A stretch of 63,073 nt of DNA from an uncultured Bacteroidia bacterium. Lineage in GTDB: Bacteria; Bacteroidota; Bacteroidia; NS11-12g; UBA955. A program made the translations under genes and the position numbers. The stretch is from assembly GCA_943789135.1 (NCBI GenBank), contig CALSSY010000013.1, positions 1 through 63,073 on the forward strand, read 5' to 3'. Every line of letters begins with the position of its first letter. Within the stretch, counting starts at the first letter, position 1. A model generated the notes under the pieces. That model was not told where the DNA came from, made no database searches, and was given only the letters and a program-made list of their open reading frames with translations. Shown in pieces: positions 33,101 through 42,614 of the stretch.

Positions 33101-34760
33101 TGTAGTTAGTGTACTAACTCCAGATCCTGTTTGTGTGAATTGGGATACAATTGACCTAAACAATTATGTAACTGTAAATGGATTAAATGCTTCTGAAGTG
33201 AGCGGTGGTCGTTTCGAAGTTGGTGATGTAGATTATTCAAATTCTGATCCTCGTGTGGGCATGCCTTTACCAAAAGGGCACCTTTTCCCTCCAAATAAGG
33301 GTCCTGGTGCATTTAAAATACGTTACTACAATGATGGCACCGGATGTTTGAAAGTTGATAGCTTCTATGTATATGTAAACGATACTCCTGATGCCGTACT
33401 TTTAGGTCCATTGACATTATGTAGTACTGGACCTACATTAGATTTGAATTCACGCATTGACATGGGTAAAACCAAGCCTCAAAGTGGAATTGCTGGGTGG
33501 GAAGGACCAAATTTAGTTGGATCCGTATTTACACCACTTAGCACCAATACTTCTGAAATTGAAGGTCCGTATGATATGAAGTTGGCTTATACCGATAATA
33601 ATGGATGTGCCGATACGGAAATATATCAAGTATTTGTTCGAACTCAACCCGAAATCAATATTACGACGGTTAAGCCATATCCTCAATGTGAGAATACACC
33701 GTTCCCAATTCAAAGTGAGAGTAAGTTCAGTTTGAATACGGTTCAGTGGACATTGATGAATGGATCAGATGGATCAATTGATAACGCGAACGCTGAAAAC
33801 ATCGTGTATACACACGGTACTGGTGACCAAGCCAATAAAATGGCTATGTTGAAAGTTACTACTGTGGCTATACCTAACGAAGTTTGTCCTCAGGTAAGTG
33901 ATTCAATTTTAGTCGTAATTCATCCATATCCAGTATTGGAACCATTAGATAAATTCAATGGTTGTGTTCCACTATCAACCAATTGGGATGTTACAGAAAC
34001 AGCTGGAATACCTAGTGGACAGTTATCATATCAGTGGGTATTCGGAAACGGAGATTCTAGCACTGCTGCTAGTCCGGCTATGATTATGTATCCGAACCAA
34101 GGTATTTACGATGTAAAAGTAACGGTTACCAATAATACACCTGATGGCGGTCAATGTGCAACAACTATTACTGGTCCTCAGCATGTAGAGGTTTATCCAA
34201 ACCCTGATGCGTATTTTGAAACGGATCCTTCTTATTCAACAACAGTTGCTTTGCCTAAATTCACAATGATAAACAAAAGTAAGATTGAGCAAAATCCATT
34301 TGCACCAACCTTGCGTTATGTTTGGGATTTTGGAACAACCAATGGCGATACAGCTATGAGTGAGAATCCAAGATTTGCATACTCTCGTGATACTGGAGTT
34401 TATCGTATATTCTTAACTGCAATTAGCAATCACGGTTGTATAGATACGTTCTCTAGAGCCGTACATATTGGTCCTGATATCATTGTATTTGTTCCGGATG
34501 TGTTCACTCCGAATCAGGAAGGTCCAAATAAAAATGAAAGATTCAACGCAGTTGCTACTAACTTCAAAACTTTCAGAATGATGATTTACAATCGTTGGGG
34601 AGAGAAGTTATTTGAGACCAACAATTCAGAAGAAGGTTGGGATGGTAACGACCCGGTTGGCGATCCATGCATGCAAGGTGTATATGTTTACCATATAGAA
34701 ATCACTTCTTTTGAAGACAAGAAGTACACCTACGATGGAACGGTAACCTTATTGCGATAA
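30115..34760 (+). CDS. Giant secreted protein with PKD-like repeats and type-B T9SS sorting domain, frameshifted
   Basis: It is about 1,548 codons long. A signal peptide ends near SATHMMGADMSYQCLG, a start common to large Bacteroidota surface proteins. The middle is a series of Ig/PKD-like beta domains with many Cys residues (for example VFGNGDSSTAASPAMIMYPN, VWDFGTTNGDTAMSENPRFA). The last 90 residues form the gliding-motility-associated C-terminal domain: FVPDVFTPNQEGPNKNERFN, MIYNRWGEKLFET, GWDGN and GVYVYHIEI. It is therefore exported by T9SS and anchored to, or released from, the cell surface. Two indels, at a 7-G run near 32592 and an A-run near 32845, break the frame. Confidence 0.92.
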
Positions 34761-34781
34761 ATCAGAACCTAAACCAAATAA

Positions 34782-34818
34782 AAAAGGCCGTATCCAATTG
34801 GATACGGCCTTTTTTTTA
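34782..34818. terminator. Strong hairpin terminator after the T9SS cargo gene
   Basis: The perfect inverted repeat GGCCGTATCCAA/TTGGATACGGCC is flanked by A- and T-runs. It may act in both directions. Confidence 0.92.
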
Positions 34819-34932
34819 TTCAAGGGTAGTGGAACAACACTGAGTTGTTCGAAATTTAAATAAAGTTCAATATTATGTTCGATTGGATTGGTTAGAATCT
34901 AAATTGATTGCCTAAATAATTATCGATGGCAA

Positions 34933-36180
34933 TTACTGGCCAAGGTAAGACAACGCATCGGCTACTAAAAATGTGCTGCCTCCAATAAAGACCATACCAC
35001 GGTCTACTCGTGCATTTTTCACCGCAGTGTTGTAGGCATCCTCAAAATTAGAAAATGAAGAGTTTACATTCAGTTGCAATAATTTCATTTCTTCTTTTAA
35101 CATAAGTGCATCGTAACCTCTAATTACACCTGGTTTTACCGTGTAGTAATTGGCGTCGTGTGGCAGCAGCTTGAGTATTTTATTCCGATCTTTATCACTA
35201 ACCATACCCCAAATAATATGTTTTGGCACATCGGGATATTCCTCTTCTAGTTGATCAATTAAATAAGGAATGGCTTCCGCATTATGGCCGGTATCACAAA
35301 TAACGATAGGATCGTCGTTCAATCGTTCCCAACGCCCCCTTAATCCCGATAATTGCGTTACATTTTGGAGTCCCGTAGTAATGTCCTCTTCTTTAATGTC
35401 GTAATTCATGTTCTGTAGCACACGTACAGAAGTGCAAACAGTATCTAAATTTTGTTTTTGATAGGATCCTTTTAGGGATAAATCCAATTCGAAGTTTTTC
35501 GGACTAGGCTCACTTAAATAGAAGGTTGATTGTTCGAGTTCCGATTTCTTTTTAATTACTTCAAGCGCTTCTGATTGAATAAATCGTGAGCAAACCACCG
35601 GTCGATTTTCTTTTATAATTCCAGCCTTTTCAAAAGCGATAGACTCTAGGGTATTACCCAATAAATCCATATGGTCCCATCCAATTGAAGTTATCACCGA
35701 TAATTCAGGTTGAATTACATTGGTACTGTCTAATCGGCCTCCTAATCCTACCTCAATTATGGCGATATCTACCTTTTCTTGATTGAAATAATCAAAAGCC
35801 ATAGCAACCGTTAATTCAAAAAATGAAGGCTGTATCCGTTCAATATGTATTTGTGTTTTGGATATAAATTCAATCACGTCACTTTGCGGTATGCAGTGGC
35901 CATTAATTCGAATTCGTTCTGTAAAGTCAATTAAATGAGGAGAAGTATACAAACCTGTTTTATATCCGGCTTGGCTTAGTATAGATGCCAACATGCTAGA
36001 TACCGAACCCTTGCCGTTGGTACCTGCAATGTGAATGCATTTAATTTGTTTATGCGGATTTCCTATTGACTCTAATAAAGCTAAGGTATTGGTTAAGTCT
36101 TTTTTGAATGCGGTTTTACCTATATTTTGAAACATAGGTAAACGCTCATACATGTAGTTGAGACAATCTTGGTAGTTCAC
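34933..36180 (-). CDS. folC: Folylpolyglutamate synthase / dihydrofolate synthase
   Basis: FolC adds glutamate to dihydropteroate and to folates. It has 415 residues. The Mur-ligase-like P-loop is HIAGTNGKGSVSSMLASIL (about residues 49-67). Others are YTSPHLIDFTERIRING, IEVGLGGRLDSTN and SIGWDHMDLLGNTLESIAFE, with the C-terminal domain beginning near RGRWERL. The gene ends a three-gene operon with the TonB-like and HU/SPOR genes; a 14-base gap separates it from the TonB-like gene. Confidence 0.95.
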   Translation of the reverse strand: MNYQDCLNYMYERLPMFQNIGKTAFKKDLTNTLALLESIGNPHKQIKCIHIAGTNGKGSVSSMLASILSQAGYKTGLYTSPHLIDFTERIRINGHCIPQSDVIEFISKTQIHIERIQPSFFELTVAMAFDYFNQEKVDIAIIEVGLGGRLDSTNVIQPELSVITSIGWDHMDLLGNTLESIAFEKAGIIKENRPVVCSRFIQSEALEVIKKKSELEQSTFYLSEPSPKNFELDLSLKGSYQKQNLDTVCTSVRVLQNMNYDIKEEDITTGLQNVTQLSGLRGRWERLNDDPIVICDTGHNAEAIPYLIDQLEEEYPDVPKHIIWGMVSDKDRNKILKLLPHDANYYTVKPGVIRGYDALMLKEEMKLLQLNVNSSFSNFEDAYNTAVKNARVDRGMVFIGGSTFLVADALSYLGQ

Positions 36181-36194
36181 AAAATCTATTCGAT

Positions 36195-37034
36195 TTAGAG
36201 TCCTTTTTTGATGTTCAAAATAATTATACCGGTTTCAGGGCATTTCTCACCAACCTTGATGAATTTAGATTTGCTCAGGAAGTAATTCATTACGGCTTTA
36301 GCATTTGATGAGGAACCTGAATAGTTACCACTTGGTCGGATGGCTTTTACATATGGTGAACCGCTGCAAGGCACCGTTACCGATGCGTGTATTTCTCCAA
36401 CGCCATCGGCTTCTACCTTTTTAACATCAGAATTAATTTGATGGTTAGCAAAGCCTTTCGCGGAATAAAAACCATTTCCTGTATTTTGTGTGATTCTGGT
36501 TCCACCAGCACCGAATATTCCGCCATTATTGGTAGTGCCACCAAACCCGACATTACCTTGTCCACCGTCGATACCATTTGGGTCACCATTAGCTGTAGTG
36601 CCGGTTCTTTTACCGATTTTAGATGATAATCCTTGTAATCGTGAATTGACAGCTGGTGTTGTACTAGCTGGTGGATCAATAGGAGGCAAGGATAATTCTT
36701 CGGTATTATCGGCAGTATTTACAATGTCGCCTTGACCACCTGATGGGGTAGCTGTATTGGGTGTACTGATAGATTCTGATGTTTCGCCTCCTCCTTTGGC
36801 AGGTGGAAATGCAGATGGACCTCCATCTGTTGGTCTGCCATACGAAACTTCTTCCATTCCGAAATCTAGCATTAATTCACCATTTTTAGTTTGAAATGGG
36901 GGATTAGGAACTCGTATATGCAGATATAACATCATTAGAATGATGATACCGGCAATAACTGCACTTATTAGTGCAGACATCCATTTTTCTTTTTTGGAGG
37001 TTCCTAAATAGCTATCAATTACGTAGTTTCTCAT
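36195..37034 (-). CDS. TonB-like energy transducer protein
   Basis: It has 279 residues. One membrane helix follows a short cytoplasmic tail (about residues 18-40, ALISAVIAGIIILMMLYL). A long low-complexity Pro/Gly/Thr/Asn-rich periplasmic stretch (about 60-185) comes next, then a small C-terminal domain (GEIHASVTVPCSGSPYVKAI ... GIIILNIKKGL) resembling TonB C-terminal beta-alpha-beta topology. A Cys pair in this domain (VPCSG and EKCPE) may form a disulfide. In many flavobacteria a TonB-like gene sits next to folC, usually after exbB/exbD, which are not adjacent here. It starts 3 bases after the upstream gene stop. Confidence 0.75.
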   Translation of the reverse strand: MRNYVIDSYLGTSKKEKWMSALISAVIAGIIILMMLYLHIRVPNPPFQTKNGELMLDFGMEEVSYGRPTDGGPSAFPPAKGGGETSESISTPNTATPSGGQGDIVNTADNTEELSLPPIDPPASTTPAVNSRLQGLSSKIGKRTGTTANGDPNGIDGGQGNVGFGGTTNNGGIFGAGGTRITQNTGNGFYSAKGFANHQINSDVKKVEADGVGEIHASVTVPCSGSPYVKAIRPSGNYSGSSSNAKAVMNYFLSKSKFIKVGEKCPETGIIILNIKKGL

Positions 37035-37037
37035 GGA

Positions 37038-38210
37038 TTAACGCAAATTCCATCGTGTCATACTGATTGATGCACTGGGAATGGTTTTAATATTAACGCT
37101 ATATTCTTGCGCTTGTTCTTTAGATTGAAATCTTCCAAGGATAATTCGATAAAAACTTGAATTAGACGGCTTTAATATTGTTGCAGGGTTACCCGCACCA
37201 ATCCATTGCTTGCATTCTATATCTGCTGCTTTCTTCGTGATGTAAGAACCGCCAACAAGAAAAATAGTCCCTTTCTGATCGAGTAAATGATTCAAGTAAA
37301 CTTGGGGATCTAAAAGGTTTATTTCTGACTCAATATTATTGGTAATACTATTGGATTCATTATTCCCTTTATTAGAAGTTGATCCCAAACTATTATTGGT
37401 TTCAACACTTTTTATTTTAATCAATTTTCCATTTACATAAACGAAATCCGAAGGAAGTGTAGTTTTAGAATTTGATTCCGTGCTGGAGTTTTCGATTGTC
37501 GAGGAGTTTGGAACCATAGAGGCGTACGCTTGTCTCTCATTATACGCTCCAAACCAAGTCATGGTTGCTATGGTTAATGTTAATGCCGATACTGAAATAA
37601 TTGCAAAGCTAGCGGCAACTGTCCACCAGATATTGGTACTTTGTTTAGTTTCCGCATTTTGAATTTGTTCATCTGATACTCCGATTACCAAAGCATCTTC
37701 AACAGGTTTTTCCTCAGATTCCAGAGCACTTGAAGCTATGAATTTTGAAGTTGAGGTGTCGTATGAGGCTGAAGTTTTTTGTTGCTTTTGTGACTCCCAT
37801 TTAAGTGGTTGTAAGCCATAGTTCGGTAAATGTAAATTGAACTGTTGCCTTGCAACAAAAAAGATTCCTTTGTTTTCATTTTGAAAGAAATTTCCAAAAG
37901 GAAAGAAGGTGGCATATCTTTTGTTATTGAGCTGATTTTTGAGTTCAGAAACAACCAAATCAATTTGTACCATGGCCTCTTTATAACTAATCCCTTGAGA
38001 TATTGAAACAAGATGAGCCAGCTGACCGTCATTGTCTTTCAATTGGGCATTAAAGACCAAGTGAGAATGAGTGGGTTTTAATTCTTTAGTGTAAGCGTTT
38101 ACCGTTGGGTCTGCAGGTTTTAAAAGAAACCCACCTAAACCAGGTATACCAGCGAAGTTATCGCGGATAAGTAATTCTTGGATTGCGGTATGTAGAGCCA
38201 AATTAGGCAT
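37038..38210 (-). CDS. HU-CCDC81-type and SPOR domain membrane protein
   Basis: It has 390 residues. The N-terminal 130 carry two tandem HU-like domains of the CCDC81 type (AIQELLIRDNFAGIPGLGGF and VSISQGISYKEAMVQIDLVV). A single membrane helix follows (about 200-222), then a linker rich in Ser/Asn. A SPOR domain ends the protein (about 310-390: TIFLVGGSYITKKAADIECK, YRIILGRFQSKEQAQEYSVN), which in other proteins binds denuded septal peptidoglycan. The -7 element TATATTTG ends 5 bases before the ATG. The architecture suggests a septum-associated protein; its role is otherwise unknown. Confidence 0.85.
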   Translation of the reverse strand: MPNLALHTAIQELLIRDNFAGIPGLGGFLLKPADPTVNAYTKELKPTHSHLVFNAQLKDNDGQLAHLVSISQGISYKEAMVQIDLVVSELKNQLNNKRYATFFPFGNFFQNENKGIFFVARQQFNLHLPNYGLQPLKWESQKQQKTSASYDTSTSKFIASSALESEEKPVEDALVIGVSDEQIQNAETKQSTNIWWTVAASFAIISVSALTLTIATMTWFGAYNERQAYASMVPNSSTIENSSTESNSKTTLPSDFVYVNGKLIKIKSVETNNSLGSTSNKGNNESNSITNNIESEINLLDPQVYLNHLLDQKGTIFLVGGSYITKKAADIECKQWIGAGNPATILKPSNSSFYRIILGRFQSKEQAQEYSVNIKTIPSASISMTRWNLR

Positions 38211-38215
38211 TAAGG

Positions 38216-38223
38216 CAAATATA
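38216..38223 (-). promoter_or_regulatory. -7 element TATATTTG, 5 bases before the HU/SPOR gene
   Basis: An exact TAnnTTTG match, placed between the upstream barrel gene stop (38233) and the ATG. It predicts a leaderless operon mRNA for SPOR-tonB-folC. Confidence 0.55.
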
Positions 38224-38232
38224 CGTCATGCT

Positions 38233-39940
38233 TTAGAACAATCCAAGGCTTATACCACCCATAACGGTAGTGCCCCAAACTTGGTAACCATTCCAGTATT
38301 GGTATTTTTGATTTAGAAGATTGGACCCTTGTATCCAAATTCTACCTTTTCCAATGAATCTGTAATCAATACGTGCAAAAACATCCATAAATCCTTCTAC
38401 TTCGGTTTCTTTCAATCGATTCATGTTGTCCAGAACTTGATCGTATCGGCGGCCTACACCTTGGGCACCCAATTCAATTTTAATATCCTCAATCGGTTTG
38501 TAACTAAGTTTAGCTTGATATTCCATGCTCGGAATATGTAAAATTTGATTGTCTGCGCCAAAGTTGGTGATTTTAATATTGGCCAAAAACTTCAATTGGT
38601 CTCCCAACAAATACTCTGCACCTGCTCTGAAATAAATACTTGAAATATCTCGGTAAACAGCTCGAAGTGTGCGAAGTTTATAATCATTTAAATTTCGATC
38701 GGAAGTATCCGAAACTTGCGCAAACATTAGCATATTGGCCACCGTGTTTCCGCCGAAGTCGATGTGAAATAATGAATTCTCAGATATTTTCCCCTTAATT
38801 CCTAAGTAGCCATTAATTTGATCGTATGTGTTCAAAATGGTGTCTTGTAATCCATAGTAAGGCATCATTTCATGTATTCTCCTTAGGGATGTTTTCCTCA
38901 ATCCTCCATCTATTCCACCATAAAGTTTCATTCCAAGGTCTGAAATTCCTTTCTCAACGTATACAAAAGGATTTACTTTCAAAGCGGTTGACTCCTGCGT
39001 ACTGTGCTGGTTATAGGTTAAGTTGATCCCGATTTGAGCATCTAAATTACTGGGTTTGTGAAAAAACTGAATTTTAGGATTGAAGTCTACAAACAACTGT
39101 TGTGCCCGGAAGGCAAAATCGGTACCTTTTTGAGTTTGATAGTCAAAATAGGTAAAGGCTAAATCTCCAAACAAGGAGAACTTTTTACTTCTCGATAAAA
39201 ATTTCAGGGTGCTGTTTGCTTCTAATTCCTCATGTCCAGCATTGGTTTGAAACATTTGGGCTGTATTTAGCCATTTTATCTCAGGCATATTGCGTTTTTC
39301 CAGGAATAAATAATCAATATGAATCCCATAATGTTGCGCAATTTTTCCATTTCGTGCTAAATCACCAATCAAGGGTAGAGTCGGATTCATTAACAGTAGT
39401 ATCAAATGGATTGTAATAGGTGTGTTGATCTCTGTTGTAGAACAGATTTGCATTCAGACTTGAATTTTCAAAGTAACGAGCTCCGTTCATTTGCAGTCGT
39501 GTTTGTCCGATCATTTGATTATTCTTAGGGGTGTTTCCCTGCAAATGAAGCGCACTGAGGTTGTAGGACCACTGTCCATTTGGTCGGTTAGATAAAAACA
39601 GCTCTCCAAGTAGATGTCCGTTATTTCCACCGCCCAATCGCGCATAGTTAGATAGATAAACACTATCTAAATTCAATTCTTTTACAATGTCTGGATCCAC
39701 TTTAATTAGGTACTTAGAAGTCTCCCAATTGTAAGTAGGTGTGGAAAAGTCAAGCTTGATTTTGGGCATTTCTGATGTCGGAACTTCCGGCTCTATGCGA
39801 ATTTTACTGGCAGGCAACAATCGAATATCGGTTCCCGAAATCACGTTCCTTGAGCTGTTATCAAAGCCCGACGGACGCTCAACCTGTCCTTGCAACCAAC
39901 TTCCGCTAGTCAAGGCGAGTACTAACATCGCTTTTTTCAT
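38233..39940 (-). CDS. Outer-membrane beta-barrel protein, TonB-receptor-like but without plug, frameshifted
   Basis: It spans about 568 codons in two frames that join near 39,375 at a short C-run. A signal peptide (MKKAMLVLALTSGSWLQGQ) is followed by a region with no plug-domain motif. Alternating strands then end in a typical barrel terminus, GRIWIQGSNLLNQKYQYWNG ... GGISLGLF, with a C-terminal aromatic residue. By eye it resembles the barrel half of TonB-dependent receptors. The co-location with a TonB-like protein supports an outer-membrane role. Substrate unknown. The -7 element TATATTTG ends 6 bases before the ATG. Confidence 0.78.
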
Positions 39941-39946
39941 CTAAGT

Positions 39947-39954
39947 CAAATATA
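39947..39954 (-). promoter_or_regulatory. -7 element TATATTTG, 6 bases before the barrel gene
   Basis: An exact TAnnTTTG match; it predicts a leaderless or nearly leaderless mRNA. Confidence 0.5.
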
Positions 39955-40054
39955 GTTTTGCTACTTGTTTTGCTATCTACATTCTTTGTAAGTGTCTATA
40001 TTTGTACACGATCAAAAAAAAGAGCGATTTCGCTGAATTATTTTTTAAGATTGG

Positions 40055-40085
40055 TTTGATTAGGTCAGAAAAATGTGTATTTTTG
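40055..40085 (+). promoter_or_regulatory. Ribosomal protein operon promoter, TTTG-N19-TATTTTTG
   Basis: An exact match to both elements: TTTG at 40055-40058 and TATTTTTG at 40078-40085 with a 19-base spacer. The leader would be about 13 bases. This is the clearest consensus promoter in the window. Confidence 0.8.
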
Positions 40086-40103
40086 CAACCCAATTTTGCT
40101 GAT

Positions 40104-40412
40104 ATGTACGCAATAGTAGAAATAGCTGGAAGACAATATAAGGTTGAAGAAAACTCTTACTTGGTTGTCAATCGTTTAAACGCCGAAGCAGGGTCAAATG
40201 TTGAATTTGACAAGGTGTTGTTCATTGGTGGTAGTGCCGTAAAAGTAGGTAATCCCACCGTAGAAGGAGCCAAAGTTTCCTGTACCGTAGAAAGTCACGG
40301 TTTAGGCGATAAAGTATTGGTTTTCAAAAAGAAACGTAGAAAAGGATACGCCAAGAAGAATGGTTTTCGTCATTCATTAACAAGACTTAAAATTCAAAGT
40401 ATCACCGCATAA
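40104..40412 (+). CDS. rplU: 50S ribosomal protein L21 (bL21)
   Basis: It has 102 residues, starting MYAIVEIAGRQYKVEENSY. The frame is open from 40002, but that part lies upstream of the promoter. KKRRKGYAKKNGFRHSLTRL at the C-terminus is the rRNA-binding basic segment typical of L21. It is followed by rpmA after 19 bases. Confidence 0.97.
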   Translation: MYAIVEIAGRQYKVEENSYLVVNRLNAEAGSNVEFDKVLFIGGSAVKVGNPTVEGAKVSCTVESHGLGDKVLVFKKKRRKGYAKKNGFRHSLTRLKIQSITA

Positions 40413-40431
40413 CTCTTAAAAGAAATTAACC

Positions 40432-40689
40432 ATGGCACATAAAAAAGGAGCAGGTAGTAGTAAAAACGGTCGTGAATCGCATAGTAAGCGATTGGGCGTT
40501 AAAATTTACGGAGGTCAAATCGTAAGAGCCGGTAATATCATCGTGCGTCAGCGCGGTACCAAACACCATCCCAATACCAATGTGGGTATCGGTAAAGACC
40601 ACACACTTTTCGCTTTGAGCGATGGTATTGTGCGTTTTCGTAAAGGAAAAGACGGTCGTAGCTTCGTTTCTGTAGAAGCTCAGGCCTAA
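40432..40689 (+). CDS. rpmA: 50S ribosomal protein L27 (bL27)
   Basis: It has 85 residues with the family start [20 protein letters not shown] and [20 protein letters not shown]. No Staphylococcus-type N-terminal extension. It is co-transcribed with rplU and ends at a terminator. Confidence 0.98.
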   Translation: MAHKKGAGSSKNGRESHSKRLGVKIYGGQIVRAGNIIVRQRGTKHHPNTNVGIGKDHTLFALSDGIVRFRKGKDGRSFVSVEAQA

Positions 40690-40708
40690 ATCTATCATAC
40701 ACATTTTA

Positions 40709-40738
40709 GCCGTCGGTTGTTATCGACGGCTTTTTTTA
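40709..40738 (+). terminator. Terminator after rpmA
   Basis: The hairpin GCCGTCG/CGACGGC is followed by a 7-T run. Confidence 0.88.
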
Positions 40739-40757
40739 TTTTACCTATAATTGAAAT

Positions 40758-41279
40758 ATGAAACCAACTGTTGAATTTAAAAATCCTAAAGACTCTTTGA
40801 CCTTTATGAATGAATTGGTGCTCCCCAATGACACCAATACGCTTAATAATTTAATGGGAGGAAGAATGTTGCACTGGATGGATATTTGTGCTGCAATGGC
40901 CGCGCAAAAACATAGCAATCGCATAGTGGTAACAGCTGCAGTAGATAGTGTTTCATTTCGAGAATCAATTCGTTTGGGAGATGTGGTTTCCTTAACGGCA
41001 TATGTAACCCGATCTTTCAAGTCAAGCATGGAAGTTTTTATTGAGGTTTATGCTCAGAATATTCCAACTGGGGAAAAAATAAAATCTAATGAAGCCTATT
41101 ACACGTTTGTTGCTCTAGATTCAAGGCACAGACCGGTCCAGGTTCCACAAATTGAGCCGGAAACGGATATAGAACAAGAAAAATATAACGGAGCCTTGCG
41201 TCGTCGTCAGGTTCGACTGATATTAGCTGGTAAAATGAAACCAGAGGATGCTCAGGAACTAAAGAATTTATTTCTGTAG
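40758..41279 (+). CDS. Hotdog-fold acyl-CoA thioesterase
   Basis: It has 173 residues. The single hotdog domain shows NTLNNLMGGRMLHWMDICAA (the helix with the catalytic-region Asp) and VVTAAVDSVSFRESIRLGDV. It is of the YciA/ACOT-like group, which hydrolyses acyl-CoA esters. A variant -7 element TATAATTG lies 4 bases before the ATG. No operon partner is evident. Confidence 0.88.
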   Translation: MKPTVEFKNPKDSLTFMNELVLPNDTNTLNNLMGGRMLHWMDICAAMAAQKHSNRIVVTAAVDSVSFRESIRLGDVVSLTAYVTRSFKSSMEVFIEVYAQNIPTGEKIKSNEAYYTFVALDSRHRPVQVPQIEPETDIEQEKYNGALRRRQVRLILAGKMKPEDAQELKNLFL

Positions 41280-41301
41280 TTGGTTTAAAGTCTGAACCGA
41301 T

Positions 41302-42246
41302 TTAAATTAAACCGATTTCGCGAAGTCGTTGCATTAAAAATTCATTTGCAGAACAATCTTCATATTTCTTAGGATTTTCATCGCTAATACAAGAGGATAG
41401 GCAATCCAATCTTGCTTCAGGACTAGGGTGTAAGAAAAATGGAATGCTAAATCTTGGTTCTGACCATTTGTTTTGAGGGGGATTTACAACACGATGAGTA
41501 GTGCTCTTTAAACGGTCATTTGTTAACCTTTGTAGCATATCTCCAACATTCACCACGATATGATCTTCGACCTCTGTAATTCCTAGCCATTCACCTTTGC
41601 GGTTGAGTACTTCTAAACCATCGGCGCTTGCACCAACCAATAAAGTAATTAAATTGATGTCTTCATGTTCTCCTGCTCTTATTGCATCTTTGGGATCTGA
41701 AGTAATAGGAGGGTAGTGAATTGCACGAAGAATTGAATTACCATTGAATATCTTTTGGTCAAAATAGGTTTCTTCTAAATCCAGAAACAATGCAATTGCC
41801 CTAAGCATTTGAACACCAGTTGACTCTAAGGCTTTATAAATTAATTCACCGTACTCGTTGAATTCGGGTAACTCTTTCACTTGTTTATTCGGTCTGAATT
41901 CAGGCGGATTTGAATCACTTTCATTTATATACTGACCAAAGTGCCAAAATTCTTTTAAATCACCTGCATTTCTATCTTTGGCATGTTCCTTTCCAAATCC
42001 AGTGTAACCTCTTTGTCCTCCGCCAGATGTGTCGTCATATTGATTTTTTATTTCTTGAGGAAGATTGAAAAATGATTCCACATATTGATAAAGTGACTTT
42101 AAATGTTCAGTCGGAATCCCATGATTTCTAACGGCTACAAACCCAATTTCTTCATAGGCTTGGCCAAGGGCATTTACAAAATTATTTCTTTGCTCTGCAG
42201 TTCCATTGGTAAAATGCGATAAATCAAGTTTCGGAATCATTTTCAT
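41302..42246 (-). CDS. Isopenicillin N synthase-like 2-oxoglutarate/Fe(II) dioxygenase
   Basis: It has 314 residues. The N-terminal DIOX_N part has YEEIGFVAVRNHGIP. The iron ligands are HED in AGEHEDINLITLL (His/Asp) and His in KSTTHRVVNP, and the 2OG-binding Arg-Ser is in EPRFSIPFF. Substrate unknown; members are common in many bacteria. A variant -7 element TAAATTCG lies 4 bases before the ATG. Confidence 0.9.
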   Translation of the reverse strand: MKMIPKLDLSHFTNGTAEQRNNFVNALGQAYEEIGFVAVRNHGIPTEHLKSLYQYVESFFNLPQEIKNQYDDTSGGGQRGYTGFGKEHAKDRNAGDLKEFWHFGQYINESDSNPPEFRPNKQVKELPEFNEYGELIYKALESTGVQMLRAIALFLDLEETYFDQKIFNGNSILRAIHYPPITSDPKDAIRAGEHEDINLITLLVGASADGLEVLNRKGEWLGITEVEDHIVVNVGDMLQRLTNDRLKSTTHRVVNPPQNKWSEPRFSIPFFLHPSPEARLDCLSSCISDENPKKYEDCSANEFLMQRLREIGLI

Positions 42247-42282
42247 AAAGCGAATTTACAATATTTAGGTATAAATTTTAAT

Positions 42283-42317
42283 CAAAAAAAAACCTTCCGC
42301 GGTGCAGAAGGCTTTTT
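42283..42317 (-). terminator. Terminator after the sigma-factor operon
   Basis: On the minus strand the inverted repeat AGCCTTC/GAAGGTT is followed by a long T-run, 21 bases after the small gene at 42338. Confidence 0.8.
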
Positions 42318-42337
42318 TATATCGATAGATTGAGTAA

Positions 42338-42571
42338 TTAAAAAGTTGGGTTTTCTTGATGCATGCTTTCTTCAAGAATGATGGATAATGTTGTTTTTGA
42401 AGGCCCTTTTTGATTGACTTCAAGTGCATTATCCACTTCCGACAACATTTTCAGGAAGTCATGCCATTGAGGGTTGAAATGAAGATTTGCCCTAATATAT
42501 TTATGGATTTCAGGCGTAACTTCTTTATAATGAAATAATAACAAGTCGTTTTCGGTAATTATTCTATCCAT
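42338..42571 (-). CDS. Small protein partnered with an ECF sigma factor, function unknown
   Basis: It has 77 residues, acidic and soluble, with no membrane helix or Cys pair. The C-terminal segment GPSKTTLSIILEESMHQ resembles a short tail seen in small Bacteroidota proteins that follow a sigma factor. It starts 43 bases after the sigma gene and shares its terminator, so it is likely co-transcribed. A role in regulating that sigma factor is a guess from position alone. Confidence 0.7.
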   Translation of the reverse strand: MDRIITENDLLLFHYKEVTPEIHKYIRANLHFNPQWHDFLKMLSEVDNALEVNQKGPSKTTLSIILEESMHQENPTF

Positions 42572-42614
42572 ATTAGAGGCGTTTGTTCTTATTAATAACG
42601 CCTCTAATTGATGT

